Part shown: positions 42,330 to 55,526 of the stretch, one piece after another
Layout: each line of letters opens with the position of its first letter
How positions within the stretch are numbered: position 1 is the first letter of the stretch
Assembly: GCA_014706295.1 (NCBI GenBank)
Contig: JACSVZ010000002.1
Coordinates: 19,452,494-19,516,493 of the forward strand
Direction: 5' to 3'
Source: Lycocorax pyrrhopterus obiensis
Taxonomy: Eukaryota; Chordata; Aves; Passeriformes; Paradisaeidae
Length of the DNA stretch: 64,000 bases
Notes under the pieces: generated by a model
Seen by the model: the letters and a program-made list of their open reading frames with translations, nothing else
What the model was told of the DNA's origin: nothing
Databases searched by the model: none
Position numbers and translations under genes: made by a program

Positions 42330-43603
42330 AATATCTGATATGGGAGAAACTAAGAGAATATACATATATATAGCAATATGGGCATAGCATACATACTCAA
42401 CATCAACCGTCAGCAGAACCTGAAGACAGCTCGTGGATATCACTGTTGATTACACAAACCCTAGAAAAACCCATTTTGAACAGCTAATATAATGACTAAT
42501 GAATGAAAGGAACCCAATCTAACGGAAGAGGAAATTCTGTGTCTGAGTGCTTTGGTATTAAAAATGTCATCTCACACTATATTCTCCAAGAAGAGGCTAC
42601 ACGAGTGCTCTGCAGCGTCCTGAAAGCCAATTGTGTGTGCGCAGTAGTCCTCACACTCAGGTTTTCATTAGGGCCAGTGTGGAAGTCACTTTGCCCAGAA
42701 TCTCACAGATTTACATCTGGAGGTTGTTGTGGTAGACATTAAATGATGTCATCAGCTGGGATGAAACAAAGGATTTATCTCACATCTCTCTCCCCTATGC
42801 AGACACATGGCTTAACACAGCTCTATAACAACTTAAGCTCCCAGGTTTTAAGCTGCACTTTTCTGAGCTCCTGACAGCACCTATAATGGAGAGTCACACA
42901 TGCTGACAGACATTCTGCAAGAGAAGGATGCCATAAAACTGTTATTAATCCAAAAAGCCATTTAGTCTTTCCAGCTTTGTGAAAAGTCAATGTGGAGTCA
43001 CTGCCTTTTCCATGATATTCAGCTGCTTTTGAAAGGAAGCTTCCCTCTCGGGGACTGCTATAAAGCTGTCAGCCTATTTAGGGGTCATTACAGCAGGCTT
43101 ATAAAGCCCTTTGGACTGTCTTGTCATATGAGACAAGCTTCAAAAGAGCAAAAATCTCTGCAATGCCTTACTTAAGAAAGAAAAAAAGCCAAATCACCAG
43201 TCACTCAAAAGGCAATTACAGTAGGGAAATATTTATTATGCAGTTTTGCTCCTGATTTGCTGGAGCAGAAGTCTGAGAAACCACATTCTGAAAATAAGTC
43301 TTTATTAACTGCTCCATAGCATCTTCTCCACTAAAAGAAAATAAAAAGAACCATTTCAATATAATGACCAAAAAAATGTCTAGCAGAAATTTTATTTTGG
43401 TGTAATTATGACATAGGTTTTAGAGTTTATAGGCTCATTTTTAGATATGTATAAATGACTGAAGGGTTCATGAAACTGAAACTGCAAAAACAACTTTTTG
43501 TAAACATAAAAAACTGTCTTCCAGGTCTAGACTACAGCGCATTAATGGTTATGACACCAAATCTGTTACCAGCTCCATTCCTGGGAGCTTATGACTCCAG
43601 ATA

Positions 43604-43633
43604 ATTGTAGTGGTTTTGGCAACCCACTACAAT
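43604..43633. repeat. 10-bp inverted repeat, 10-nt spacer
   Basis: ATTGTAGTGG and CCACTACAAT separated by TTTTGGCAAC. Confidence 0.9.
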
Positions 43634-46107
43634 AATATCATAAATAACTACATTTCTGTCAAGTTAGCTTTTAAAGATTTAGTATTTTAGTCTTTTAAAG
43701 ATCCACTTCCTGTGTGGAATATAACAGTGTGTTTCTGAGCTTATGTACTTTGACCTACTTATAGCCACACTTGGGCAATTTTTTCCTCCCCCTAAATATA
43801 TAATACGTTCAGTTTAATATTATACACCTTCTTCTTTTTTTTCCATCCAGGTATTAGAGCAACTCTAAACTCTCTATAGCCTATGTATTCCTCCACTATA
43901 TATTCAAATGGCAAGAGACATAAGTCATCCTTATTTCCCGTTCTTTGGCACTTCTCTATTGGAAGAGACAGGAGGAAAACAGCAGCCAAGACCCAACCAA
44001 GAGCCCTGAGGCCTCACATGAGGAGGGGAAATGGTAAATATAAATTGGTTTAAGTGTTACAGATCTGAAGCATTAAGTTGATATTAGCAGGTATAGTTGA
44101 TCAGGGCTTTCCATAGGACAGTGCAGGAAGCTGCCGCCACACTCACTGGTGTGTGATGCTGTTCCCGAGCTGTTGACACCATGGTTCAGGGATCCATCAG
44201 GGTATTGAGCCAAAATTGTAGGGCAATCAGTTGTAGGAACACATATGATCAATACAAAGTTGATACAGGCAGGAGCATGGGTTAATTAATGCGGTAGCAT
44301 TTTACCTGTAGGGATAAGGTTTATTTTGAAGCTTTTAAAGGAGTCCCACATACACCTCACTCAGCACCAGTCTTTGCCAAAGCCATGCTGTTCAGTCCAG
44401 CTGTGTGCTGGTCAGCATATAGCCAGACCATGCCCATCGGAGAACCTGGGCATCACAGGACAAACGGCATCACCATGGCTTTCCTGGGAAGCACTGGTTT
44501 TAAACAGATTGCAAACAAACGGGTAATTTATTTAACCACAGCACTTTCTAGTTTAGCTCTCACATGCAACACACATGAAACTTTAGTTACTGAAACATGG
44601 GAATGGCTGAAATCTGCAAACAATATGCAAAAATTTCCAAATCACCATTCATGGCTTACAGAGAAAGACAGTGATTATGAAAGTGGTTAGCCTGTAGCAG
44701 TTTGTACTGCTCTCTTGTTTGGAAAAGGCATGCATTTTGCTTTATTCACATGTATTTTTCTGTATACATCTGTAACAGCATTTCAGTCAGGATTGTGTAC
44801 ACAAGAATATTGAAAAACAACGCTGTGTACAGTTTTACCAAACTGTTAACATCAGCCACATTTCTTAAGGACTTGTCACAGAAATGCTTCTTTATCAGAT
44901 CTTGCAGTCACGCTCAATAAAATAAATAAATCCCTTGAGAACTCTAGTGCCACAACTCTAAGACATCATATTTAATTGAGATGCTTGATGAGTTACATGT
45001 TGCCTAGACAAGTGTGTCCAAGATGCTGCCTTTGCCTGACATCAGGCTCCAAAGAAGCTTTCTGCAGAATCTGGACTCTTGTTTTTTTCAAGAGGAATAC
45101 TCTGTGCACTTCACAATTACCCAGACAAGATCAGGATGCTAAATAATATCCTCCCTCTGTTGTCTCTGAAAAGTACTGCCTTCAAATTAACCTAAAGTGC
45201 AGTTGATCCAATATACTCAAATATTTCAAAATTATACTAACACACTGTTTTGGTTTTGATAGATGTTATTTTTTCTTGTGTATAACTTATAAATCTACAG
45301 TGCTCTTTCAGAGTAGATTGATCCAAAGCATAATGTTGCATAAACTTGTATTTCCTTTTTTGTCTTTTGTCTAAATACAGGACATTAAGAAGATAAAACA
45401 CAAGGCACTACAGAATTACTTTTGACTTGAAGGGTGTCTTTTGACAATTTCAAGCAACAGAAGTGATGCCAAACATCTAAGCACTGAAAACCAGTAAAAG
45501 ATGAAGACTTTATCTGCGTTTCAAATCAATCTTTTTTTACTGGGGTGGGGTTGGGGGAGTGGCGAGTAAGACAGGGAGAGGGAAAAGAGAGGAGGAATCT
45601 CAACATTTTGACCTGGACCAGAAACGAGCTGTTTTTATTTTGCTTGACACAATTTATTGCTATATCTGTAAAAAAAAAAAAATCTGTATCTTTTCTCTTC
45701 AGACTCAGACGAGCAAATAGGTAGATGAGCAGCACGTTATTCGATGGGCAGGTTAGATACTTCAGTGCAGCTGTCTACTGAAGAGCTGGGGTTGTAAGCA
45801 CCCGTTATCAGAACCACAGATCTATTAAATGCTGTCAGTGAAGACTTGCCAGCTCATTAAGGTCTACTTTAGAACAATCCGAATACACACTTTGACCGCA
45901 CTGCCTGTACTGACCATGGATGAGATCTGATTGACTAAGCACAGGACGAACCCAGGGCCATCTGAAAATTGCAGGTATGATTTAGGACCTACAGATGGTC
46001 CTTGTCCTACAAGAGTGGCAGTGGACCATTCAGTATGACCACAGCCTAAAATTATATCAGACATCTATAGCTAGGCAACTTTCACCTTAAATTTCCACCA
46101 ACTTTGA

Positions 46108-46402
46108 TCACAGAATCATAGAACAGTTTGTGTTGGAAGAGACCTTACAGATCATTTTATTCCAATTCCCCAGCCATGGGCAGGGACACCTTCCACTAGA
46201 CCAGGTTGCTCAGAGCCCCATCCAACCGGGCCTTGAACACTTCCAGGGATGAGTCACCCAAAGTGCTCTGGACAACCTGTTCCAGTGCCTCACCATCCTC
46301 ATGGCAAAGACTCTCCCTAATATCTCATCTAAATCTACCTCCTTTCAGTTTGAAGCCATTTCCCCTTCTCCTACGACTACCTGCCCTGGTAAAAACTTGC
46401 AC
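46108..46402 (-). mobile_element. CR1 LINE 3'-end remnant, minus strand
   Basis: Reading the plus strand one sees the reverse complement of the CR1 3' end: ATCACAGAATCATAGAA at the left boundary, then TTGGAAGAGACCTTACAGATCAT, CCAACCGGGCCTTGAACACTT, a GTTCCAGTGCCTCACCATCC block and CTACGACTACCTGCCCTGG near 46372-46388. It is therefore a 5'-truncated CR1 inserted in the same orientation as PLXDC2. About 295 bp remain, with scattered substitutions. The right boundary is approximate. Confidence 0.93.
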
Positions 46403-49400
46403 GTACCTCGTCAATGCCACACGTACCTGTACTTAGGTTTCCAAACTGAAGAGCTGAATTTCACCTCCAATTTCAATATTAGCTACAACTAAAAAAGAAA
46501 AGCATTTGTACAGACTCCAGCCTCTTTTATCTATCACAGTTACCTAATATTTCGTATAAATTCATATACATTATTGGAGCAGTATACAGATGTGTGATAC
46601 CCTTTATTGAATGTTTATGTAAGGAAAAAAACCTCTGCAGTGTATCTAAGAAACTACCATGATTTCCAAGGTGATAGAACAATATGACCGATATAAGAAA
46701 AATCAACATTGTATCCACTGCTAATGAATAAATGATAGAATCAAAAGTTCTATTTCCAGTTTTATTGAAAAAATTCTCAGGAACGAGTTGCTGTTTCTCT
46801 CAACTACATAGTCAGTAATTTTACAATTCTAAGAATTAGGGGTTTTGTTTTCTAGACAAATAGGGACATTGGGTGCAGTAGCTGATGACTACGGAATGAA
46901 GACGTTCCAAACAGCCTCACCAAACTTGCTATAATCCACTGTGCCAGCCAATATTACACCCCCAAAGTTATACCCTCAAAATGAACACCCACCAGGTTGT
47001 TGACGTATGTAAGCCAGGTTGTTGTCCCACTCCCGGATATGGCTAAACTAAGCAGTAGCACTTTGGAGCCAGATTATGTCTGTTCTAGCACTGAAAGACA
47101 CTTTTCATACACCAGAAGAGAGGCATCCATACTTTGCCTGGAGCAGGAAGAACCTGAGAAACAGCTTGCTTTGTTATCTGTACTGGAGCAGAATACCTCT
47201 GAGAGATCATGGCATTTTATTCCTCAAGGCATTTTACTGCTCCGCCTAGATGAGATCAGACAGATAGGATTTCCATCGGCAATTTCTCCCTCTTCCTGCT
47301 TTTGTTGCTAAGGTTACAGAAAGAATGCTCAGAAAATGATGCTTTGATTTATTTAAAAATGTAGTAGGAAATTGTGAAGAATTATGCAGCTTGCTACAAA
47401 TGCATGAAACAAACCTCCAGTAACCCTGTCACATCTCTCTAACTTTTGTTAAATGTTGTGCCACTGAAAGGTCTGGGGAATATGTTTGCTATTCTTTTTA
47501 TTTTTTTTCTCCTTGTTATTTGCACTGCAATTTTCTGCACACCCTCCAAGATCTCCTATTGCCAATTTTGTTTTCCAGAAATAAGTATACTGGTTTTTTA
47601 CTGATGGTCTGTGAACACTTAGACATGCTGCACATGAATGCATGCCAGTGTAACAGAAGAAAAAAAAAAACCAAAAATCCCTGGTATTTCCATTAGTTAT
47701 TTCTGTTGTGTGTACGAAATACTACAGCTCTTAAAAGTGTTTCATAAGCATTTTCTTCAGCAGTTGAAGGCATTTAACTGGCATTTTTGGAAGAACAAAT
47801 GCACATTTTACAAATGGAACTTTCGTGACTCTGATCCCCCTCTTGATATAAATTTTGAGCATTGGCCCCATTTATTACTCTCTTTGAAAAGTCTGTACAA
47901 CTCATACAATCACAATGAGGGTAGATCATTGACTTCCACATAAATACTATATTTACAGAGAGTCAAAGGAAGTGTCTAACCCAATCTGAAACAATGGACC
48001 CATCTGTTTACATGCCAAGTTGTTACTGTTTTGGGATAACAGATAATTGACTTTCCCATATTAAAGAAACATGAAAGATTTGAAGAGACACCGAGTAATC
48101 CATCAATGTCAGCTGAATTCCTACAGCTTTAAAAATCTATCCCTAAGGACTGGTACTATTCAAACTGGAGTTGTGTGGCTTAGTGTGTCAACTTTTTACT
48201 TACCCAAATTCCTCTGCACTAACAACTTGGTAATGTATTCACACTCACTCCCTGCTCCAACCAACTATGCACAATTTGCTGAGTGCTGTTAAATTAGCTA
48301 AGGCTGTTTGCTTTGCATGGGTAGAAATGAACATAATCTTTTGCTTTTTGCATGACCGAATTGATACAAGTCTCCTCTCTCAAGGACACTCCAGGTGAAC
48401 ACGATGAAAAGGGTCAGAAAGGAAGTGCCTGGGAAAGGAGAGACCTTCCCAGACTTCCCAGCCACACTAACATTGAGCTTTCACAAGTTGAATCTATTTT
48501 CAGCAAACCCCTGCAAGCAAAGGCTGAGGCATGTATGACTGAATTAATTAATTCAGAAAGTACAAGGTCTGTTGATTCTGGTCATAGGTCTTTTCAGTCG
48601 TGAGTTCAGGCATTCTGGAACACGCTTTAGGAAGTTGGAGATGAAGGAGATGGAAAAGTAAAATACTATCATTAAGAAAGGCAGATTGCATTAAATTCTG
48701 AATTCCCTGTCTCCTTCCTTGCTATAAAAATTCATTATCATCAATACGTTAAATTAAATGCCTGGTGTGCCAACATAGCTAAGCACGTGGAAATGAACTC
48801 AGGATTACAATGGAGTTCTCTTATTTAGGAGTGGGGAAACTGGTTTTTAATTTCTTTCCTTCCCCATCCTTTCCTTTCAAGCTTAAAGGAAATAGAGAAT
48901 AAATTTTTCCTCCAGCCTTTTCCCTTTTCAGCTATACAAGAGTTATTAGCAGAACCATCACTTCTTGAGTTTAGATCGAGAATATTGGAAACGCTGACAG
49001 GGTTATTGCTACAACACTTTTTACAGAGTTGGCAGCGCATTCAGTCCAGCTGAATACTGCAGCAAGACCCAGCAAAAGTGTTAAGATGACCTTGATATAA
49101 TTAAGCAATTAATATATTCAAAACAAAAAGATATATGAGGCGTTTGCCTAGTTTACATTTTGAAACAGAAAGCCTGAAAGAAAACAAGACAGTGATATTT
49201 CAGTCTGCTGGCTGGCTAGAAAGTGTGACATCACTGGTGAAAAACTCAGCTGGACAAGCAAAAAAATAGTGAGTAAATGAATGATTATCCCAGATCCTGT
49301 TTCTAATTGCAGGTGACGTACTGTTTGGTGTAATTTAGCAAGAGAAGAGAATTACGATATTTCATGTGTGATCTGTGCTGATTTCCAGACCAATTAGCTT

Positions 49401-50072
49401 TCTAGCTCTTCTTCATAATTATTAAAAATTATCCGTTAAATACTAAGTTTAGCAGTAATTTCCAGATATTTTAGTTTGTCTTAGGATGTCACATGAAGAG
49501 CAAGTTCAAATAATTTCCCTAAGATCATATGGAGAGGAAACATATTTTTTTCCCTTCACTCAGTTTGAAAAACGTATATTTTATTTTTCTGAAAATACAT
49601 GACATCCTCCATCTCCAGAGTAACAAGCTAATTTTCTAAAATAAACTCTTGAAAATTGTGAATGAAAACATTTTAAAATAACAATAACAGCCTTCGCAAA
49701 AAAAAAAAAATTAAAATACAGCAAGAAAATTCTATACAACTTAACCTTCAATTACTATATCAGCTATATAATTTAACACAAAATTTTAGCTCTCTTACAA
49801 CAAAAATATGACATTGAAACATTCTGCTACATGGAAAAGCAAAAGATGTATCCACAATGATTTCAGTACAGCAGCACTGTTTGTGCATATCCCTAGACTC
49901 TTCCTCCAGTATATCCTTAATCCCCACTGTAACTTTCAAGCTTCTAAATATGAAACTAATAACATAATATATAACTTAATCTCTTAAATGGATACCAAAA
50001 AAAAGCACAAGAACAGCTGGATTCTCTTAAGTCAAACATCTTCGTATGGCCCTCAGAACGGACTGGGAAAGA

Positions 50073-50130
50073 GAATTTGACTTGATTATCCTTGTGGGTC
50101 CCCTCCAACTCAAGACATTCTATGATTCTG
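50073..50130 (+). mobile_element. CR1 3' tail fragment
   Basis: A short match to the CR1 terminus: TTTGACTTGATTATCC, GGGTCCCCTCCAACTC and ATTCTATGATTCTG. Only the last ~60-80 bp of the element are recognisable. Upstream similarity may extend to about 50051 but is weak. It is an extremely truncated copy. Confidence 0.8.
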
Positions 50131-50710
50131 TCTGTGTGTGATGCCCAGGAAGCATAGGGGACCTAGAGCAAACAATAGCAATTCCCCATTTTCCCGAGGG
50201 CCCAGTAATCTGCTCTTCAGAAACTCCTTTTGTGTTTAATAATCCGTGACAAATTTGTATTCCAAGAATTTGCCTGATTTTGTAAATTTTGACATCTGTA
50301 ACATTCAGCGTCAATGAGCTCCAGAGCTTTTGCAGTTTAATGATGTGCGGTAGAGAGGAATCATGTGGGACATTTGTTTAATCCTCTGGAATGTTACAGA
50401 AGCACCAGAGACAGCACATATTCCAACAGAGACTTCTGGACTTAAGTTACACTGGCTTAAAGTCAGCAAGACAATGAGTTGGAGGTACAACTGACATGGG
50501 CTAAGGCAACATAAGATAGGGTCTGAAATGGCTGAAAATCTGATGCAACGCCACCTTCAACTGTAAACTCGCGTTTTTTAGTCACAGCTGTTTTAGCCCT
50601 GGAAGTTCCAGGTCTATACTAGGTTACCAAAGTTTAATTGGAGATTGTGAAAAATATTTGCAGGCCTACAGGAAGAGCCTGGATTTTCCCTCCTTCTCTT
50701 GAATGAGTCA

Positions 50711-50743
50711 TACACCAAAAATCACACGTACACCAAAAATCAC
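50711..50743 (+). repeat. Two-copy 15-bp direct repeat
   Basis: TACACCAAAAATCAC at 50711-50725 and 50729-50743. The second copy runs into CACGTG, an E-box. Confidence 0.93.
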
Positions 50744-51256
50744 GTGATGTAGTAATTATTAACTGTGAACAAGAAATAATTATAGATCCCTAAAAGTAAA
50801 AATAAGAGTGAATATAACTTTTGTTATGATAAAGATTTTGCAAGTAGACCTGGAAAGCTTCAGCCATGTAATTAAATCAATTAAAGTGTATTTCTTGACT
50901 TAGGACTTTAAATGAATCTTAACCAAAATCCAATGTTTTCCTTATTTCAGTCAAGGGCTAAATATTATTTGAGCTCAATAGTATAGTCTAGGAACTGTCC
51001 ATAAAATGAAGCCACATCAGAAAGCAGGTGTCAAAATAAAACTGATTGCTGCTTCAGGTTTTTTAGATGTTTTTTTTTCCCCCAGACTTTTGTAAATACA
51101 GATTTCAGAACACATGTATTGTTCTTTCTCTCTCTAAAGAATCAGCCAATTCCTGTGACAAATTTCTGTTCTGCAAAGCTTCATTCCTCCTCACTTATAT
51201 GTCAAATGCTTCAATTGAAACCTAAAACCTGGTTAAACCTTTGTACTGAACATGCA

Positions 51257-51356
51257 TTTCAAGACAGTCATGCCGTTTTATAGAGCGTTATACATTGATT
51301 TTACCCCATAATTTACATTTAGCCATCAGGTGTCCTATCTGGCTTGCAGCAGAAAC
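51257..51356 (+). repeat. Direct repeat pair, copy A
   Basis: A 100-bp segment running from TTTCAAGACAGTCATG to TTGCAGCAGAAAC. By hand alignment it matches 54522-54622 with about 7 substitutions and one single-base indel. Flanks outside these limits do not match. It is not CR1 and not a recognised family. Confidence 0.93.
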
Positions 51357-53177
51357 TTTGATATTTCATAATCTTCATTAAAATGTGACTATGCATTAAG
51401 AAAAGAATTCTGTCCTAGTGGTGGAGGGATCAATAGCATCCCTGATATTATTAAACTAAAGGGCTATACAAGAAATGTTGCCCATGGAATTAACTTGCAC
51501 TGTTGAGGATCACTGACAGGGGAAGGAAGATACAAACACTATTTAAGCTAAATATTTGAACAATAAATTTAAAAGGTAAGCAAGCAGACAACTTTACACA
51601 GGCAATTAAAGGCTCTAAAAATTGCAATCATAAAATGGGTTTTAGAAGTAAAGGGGATCACTCTCAGCTTGGGATGAGGACAAAGAACAGAAGGACTCAT
51701 TAGGCTGTGTCAATAAGGATTTTTTTAAAATACAGAATATGGTTGTCAGTAACTTGGAGGGACCATGGTTTCAGAATACAGTGTTATTAACACTACTCTA
51801 AGTCCTTCAAATGCAACTGGCATGAAAGCATTGGGATGGGAAGAAAAGAAAAAAAAAAGAAGAAAAACAGGAACAAAAGGCTTGGCCAAATTGACAGCTC
51901 ACCATAAGACTATGATATTCTAGTTTTAAGGCTTCTTTTACACATGGACAAGTTTTTCTACTTTTAATACAGTGCATTAGAGAAGTAATTGCAGAACTGC
52001 CTTATCATTTGTCCAGCCATGGGAAATTTAATCTCAACCATTTATTTTCTTCCTTGCTCAGACTTGCAGTGGGGGGACAGCAATGGGCATGCTGACACTG
52101 CTGTCAGTAGCTGAGAGTAATTGCTCTCAAATCCCAAGGGCTGTAAAACTCAATCCCTTCTATTGTTTTTGCCAGTCAGAATCAGACATCTTCACTTCCA
52201 TGAGTGACTGGGACTGATAAAGGAGAAGCGTTCTTTTGGGCAGAAACGCTGGGTCAGAATGCAAAATCCAGCAAAAGACTGTTTGTTATCAGTAGGAAAT
52301 CCACCAGTGTTGTTTCAATAGGGGCAAGATGCTTTTCAGGTATAAACTACTGGGGCTGCTAAAATTTGCATTTCAAACAACATCTAGAGAAAGTAAAGAA
52401 AGGAGAGAAAAAAGAAAGAAGGGTGACTTCAGTTGGCAACAACTCTATTTTAGTTAAAAGCAATACACAGCAGGAGATATCAGTGACATCCACAAGAACA
52501 AATGAATCACTTCACTACAGAAAAAAAATGCACTGAAATAGCCACAGCTTTCCATGCTTGCAAGTAGCATGTTAGGCGGGGTGGAGAAAATAAGATAAAG
52601 TTGAGTTTGGTTTGATTTAGCATGCTCAGCATGCTGGTTTTTGCTCAGAACTGAATCTTCTTCTGTCATAACAGTTGCAATCATTCATTCTGTTCTAAGA
52701 CTTTATATGAAAAATTATGTTTTCCTCCATTTTTGCTGGTGCAAAGCAATAAAACTTTACTGCACTCAGCTCAAGCTTGACTATGATTTAATCTATTATT
52801 TTATTGCTGGATTTATTTTTGATATTTGAAGTTTGTGAAAGACTATTGTTTTGATGTAGTATCTCTATACAGTGGCAAAAATTTTGAAAGTAATTCACAT
52901 GATCTAAAGTTATTTTGCAAAGTTTTTCACCTTCTGCTCATGCCAATGCAAGCTGTATATCAGAGACTTCTCCAATTCAATTTTTCCATATTTTTCTTAC
53001 CAATGTTTTACCCTGCACTGGTGTGACTGCAGTCACAAGGAAGATCTGTGATAAAAGAGACCAAAGCTATACATACAGAGGGAGAATCTGTTCTGTATGG
53101 AGCTACACATAGCCAAAAAAATATGAAATCACTTGAAAAATTATGCACATTTTAAACTATGGAAAAATTATGATGCA

Positions 53178-53200
53178 ACATTTGTGCGATGCACAAATGT
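53178..53200. repeat. 10-bp inverted repeat, 3-nt spacer
   Basis: ACATTTGTGC and GCACAAATGT around GAT. The palindrome ATTAATGCATTAAT follows at 53203-53216. Confidence 0.9.
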
Positions 53201-54521
53201 GTATTAATGCATTAATTGTATATTATTGCATTATTAGGCCTTTTCCAGTGCTCAGTAGCCAGACCCGCATAAGCAAGCACTATGGCAAAACAGGAATACA
53301 TTTGTGGATTCCTTAGTGGTGAATACTGGGGAACCAGCACCCATAGCAGATGCATTTCAGAGATCAGCTCCTTTTTCAGTAATGCAAAAAATGAACAGGC
53401 AACAAGAACCTCTGACACCCACCTTCATTATCTGTATGGCTACAGGGCTTTGGGAATTAATAGAACAACAGGTCACATCATCACCATAAAGCTGAGTTTA
53501 TTTTAACACTGTTAATACTAATCTACTTAGTAAAAGTGAGTTATTATAGACCATACTTTTCTTATACAAGAGTATATGAAAAAAGGTAGCACATATCTTA
53601 TTCTTCTCCTTGCTTGAAAGAAGACTTGCCAGACTAGACATATTCATGAAGATGTATTTTCACACTCACTGCTTTTACAAGGACTTACAGCGTTTGCAGC
53701 AACAAATTCCACCTGACACGTTGCATTTCCTAAGCCCTATTTATCATAAATAAAAGGCACTTCTAAATGTCCTGAGCACAATAAACAAAAGCAGTATATT
53801 ACATAACAAGCAAAAACCTAAAACAACCCTGACCCTCAAAACAGGAGAGAAAACTCCCAAGAAAGACGAGAGAAAAAAAACAAACCCAAAAGCTAGGCTT
53901 GAAATTATGATATTGTGAAATCCCATATATTTGAGAAACAAACTCTCCAGAAAGAGGAATTCTGACAGTCCCAAAGTTATTCCAGGTAGAAGGCTTTAAT
54001 GTTTGGCTTTGTGGCCCTTGGGAAGAAATATGGCTGAGCCATGGGTGCTCATATCTTCAATGGAACCTCTCTGAAACTCTCATTTGCCGCAAAGCCAAGA
54101 AGCCAACTTGTTGCAATGCATCACCAGAATCCTGTCTTTTGGGGGCTGACCCTTACAGTTGATTTAGACTGCTGACAACATATTTCTTTACCTGTCCCAA
54201 GGCTATCTGCTTTGAGGATTTCTCTCAGACTGTAACATCTGCATCCAGCTCTATAAAATGGGATCTCACTCTTTTTATGCCGCTATTTTGTCCCTCTTCA
54301 GAGCTTTCGCTCTCTCTTTAGCTATTTTATATAAAGGCAATGAAAACATACTAAGTCTCTTATGGAATATGATCTCATCTGCCTTTGAGCTCTAGAGTAC
54401 CAATTGCAAATAAAGCAATTGGGACTAACCTCCACCTTTGGGAGGCTTTTTGGATTTGCAACATTATAGTCTCTAAATGGCACACTGTAATAATCCTACT
54501 AAAGTAGGAGAGCAGGAGTAC

Positions 54522-54622
54522 TTTCAAGATAGTCGTACTGTTTTATAGAGTGTTATACATTGATTTTTACCCTATAATTTACATTTAGCCATCAGGTCTC
54601 CTATCTGGCTTGCAGCAGAAAC
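54522..54622 (+). repeat. Direct repeat pair, copy B
   Basis: Partner of 51257-51356, in the same orientation 3265 bp away. Both copies share the core ATTTACATTTAGCCATCAGG and the end TATCTGGCTTGCAGCAG. Copy B has one extra T in the ATTGATTTTTACC stretch. Confidence 0.93.
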
Positions 54623-55436
54623 CTTTTCTTTACCACCTTTGCTTTTCTTTTGGCAATATCCATCTTTGTGGGTTTGTGCCACTACAACACTGCTCCTGTG
54701 GACCACAACATTCCTATTCTCCAGCAACACAATGGGACTTAGAGGTCTTATCTTCTGCTTCCCAAGGCCCTGCTCTTTTCTGAAGGTCCAGCACATCAAG
54801 TGGCTATAGCCACTACTTCTGTTAGTCTCTGCAACTTAGTTCAAGACCAGTTCAAGAGAACATCTTTACTTAAAAAAAAAAGCACATGAATGTGTATATC
54901 ATTTTGCATGAGTCCTATCCTGAATCACAGTGCCAAAAAATGCAAAAGACAAAACAGAGATGTGAAGAGAGGCACCTGGGGTCCCTGGTGGCTACACTGC
55001 TCCATTTTTGGACCAGAGAGGCTGCACCCTAAAGAGAATCCCACCATCATCTTTCCTATGCATAGAAGGAGGTCCACCCTGACTGCTGGAAAGGTGTGAC
55101 AAACCAACCTACAATGCACTTTCAGGAAGAGTGTTAAAAGGTCTGCACTTCATGCTCCCGCTCAAGATGACATCAAAATAACCTCTGGATCAGGGCTGAT
55201 GGCTGGTCCAGCATGGTGAATCTGTGAAGTTACAGAACAATTCCAGTAATTCCAATGGGAAAAAATGAATCAAAAGTGTCACTACCTTAAAATAAAAGGA
55301 AATCCAGTGGCAGTAAGCTGTGCTCCACACAGTTTTGATTTTGTTATTTTTCACCTTATGTATGGATTGATAACTTAAGAAATATTTAAACAGTGTGCAA
55401 AAATTTCTGCCTATGGCTTTCCCTGTTTCCCTGGCT

Positions 55437-55526
55437 GTTTTGGGGTGGGTTTTTTTAAATTTCTTTTTGGTTTGGTTTGGTTTTGTTGTTGTTTTTGGGT
55501 TTTTGTTTTGTTTTGGTTTTTTTTTG
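55437..55526 (+). repeat. G/T-rich low-complexity tract (GTTTG units)
   Basis: Runs of T and G with GGTTTGGTTTGG and GTTGTTG sub-patterns, ending in a T9 run followed by GCAGG. The end resembles a plus-strand splice acceptor, but no exon is recognisable after it. Confidence 0.9.
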
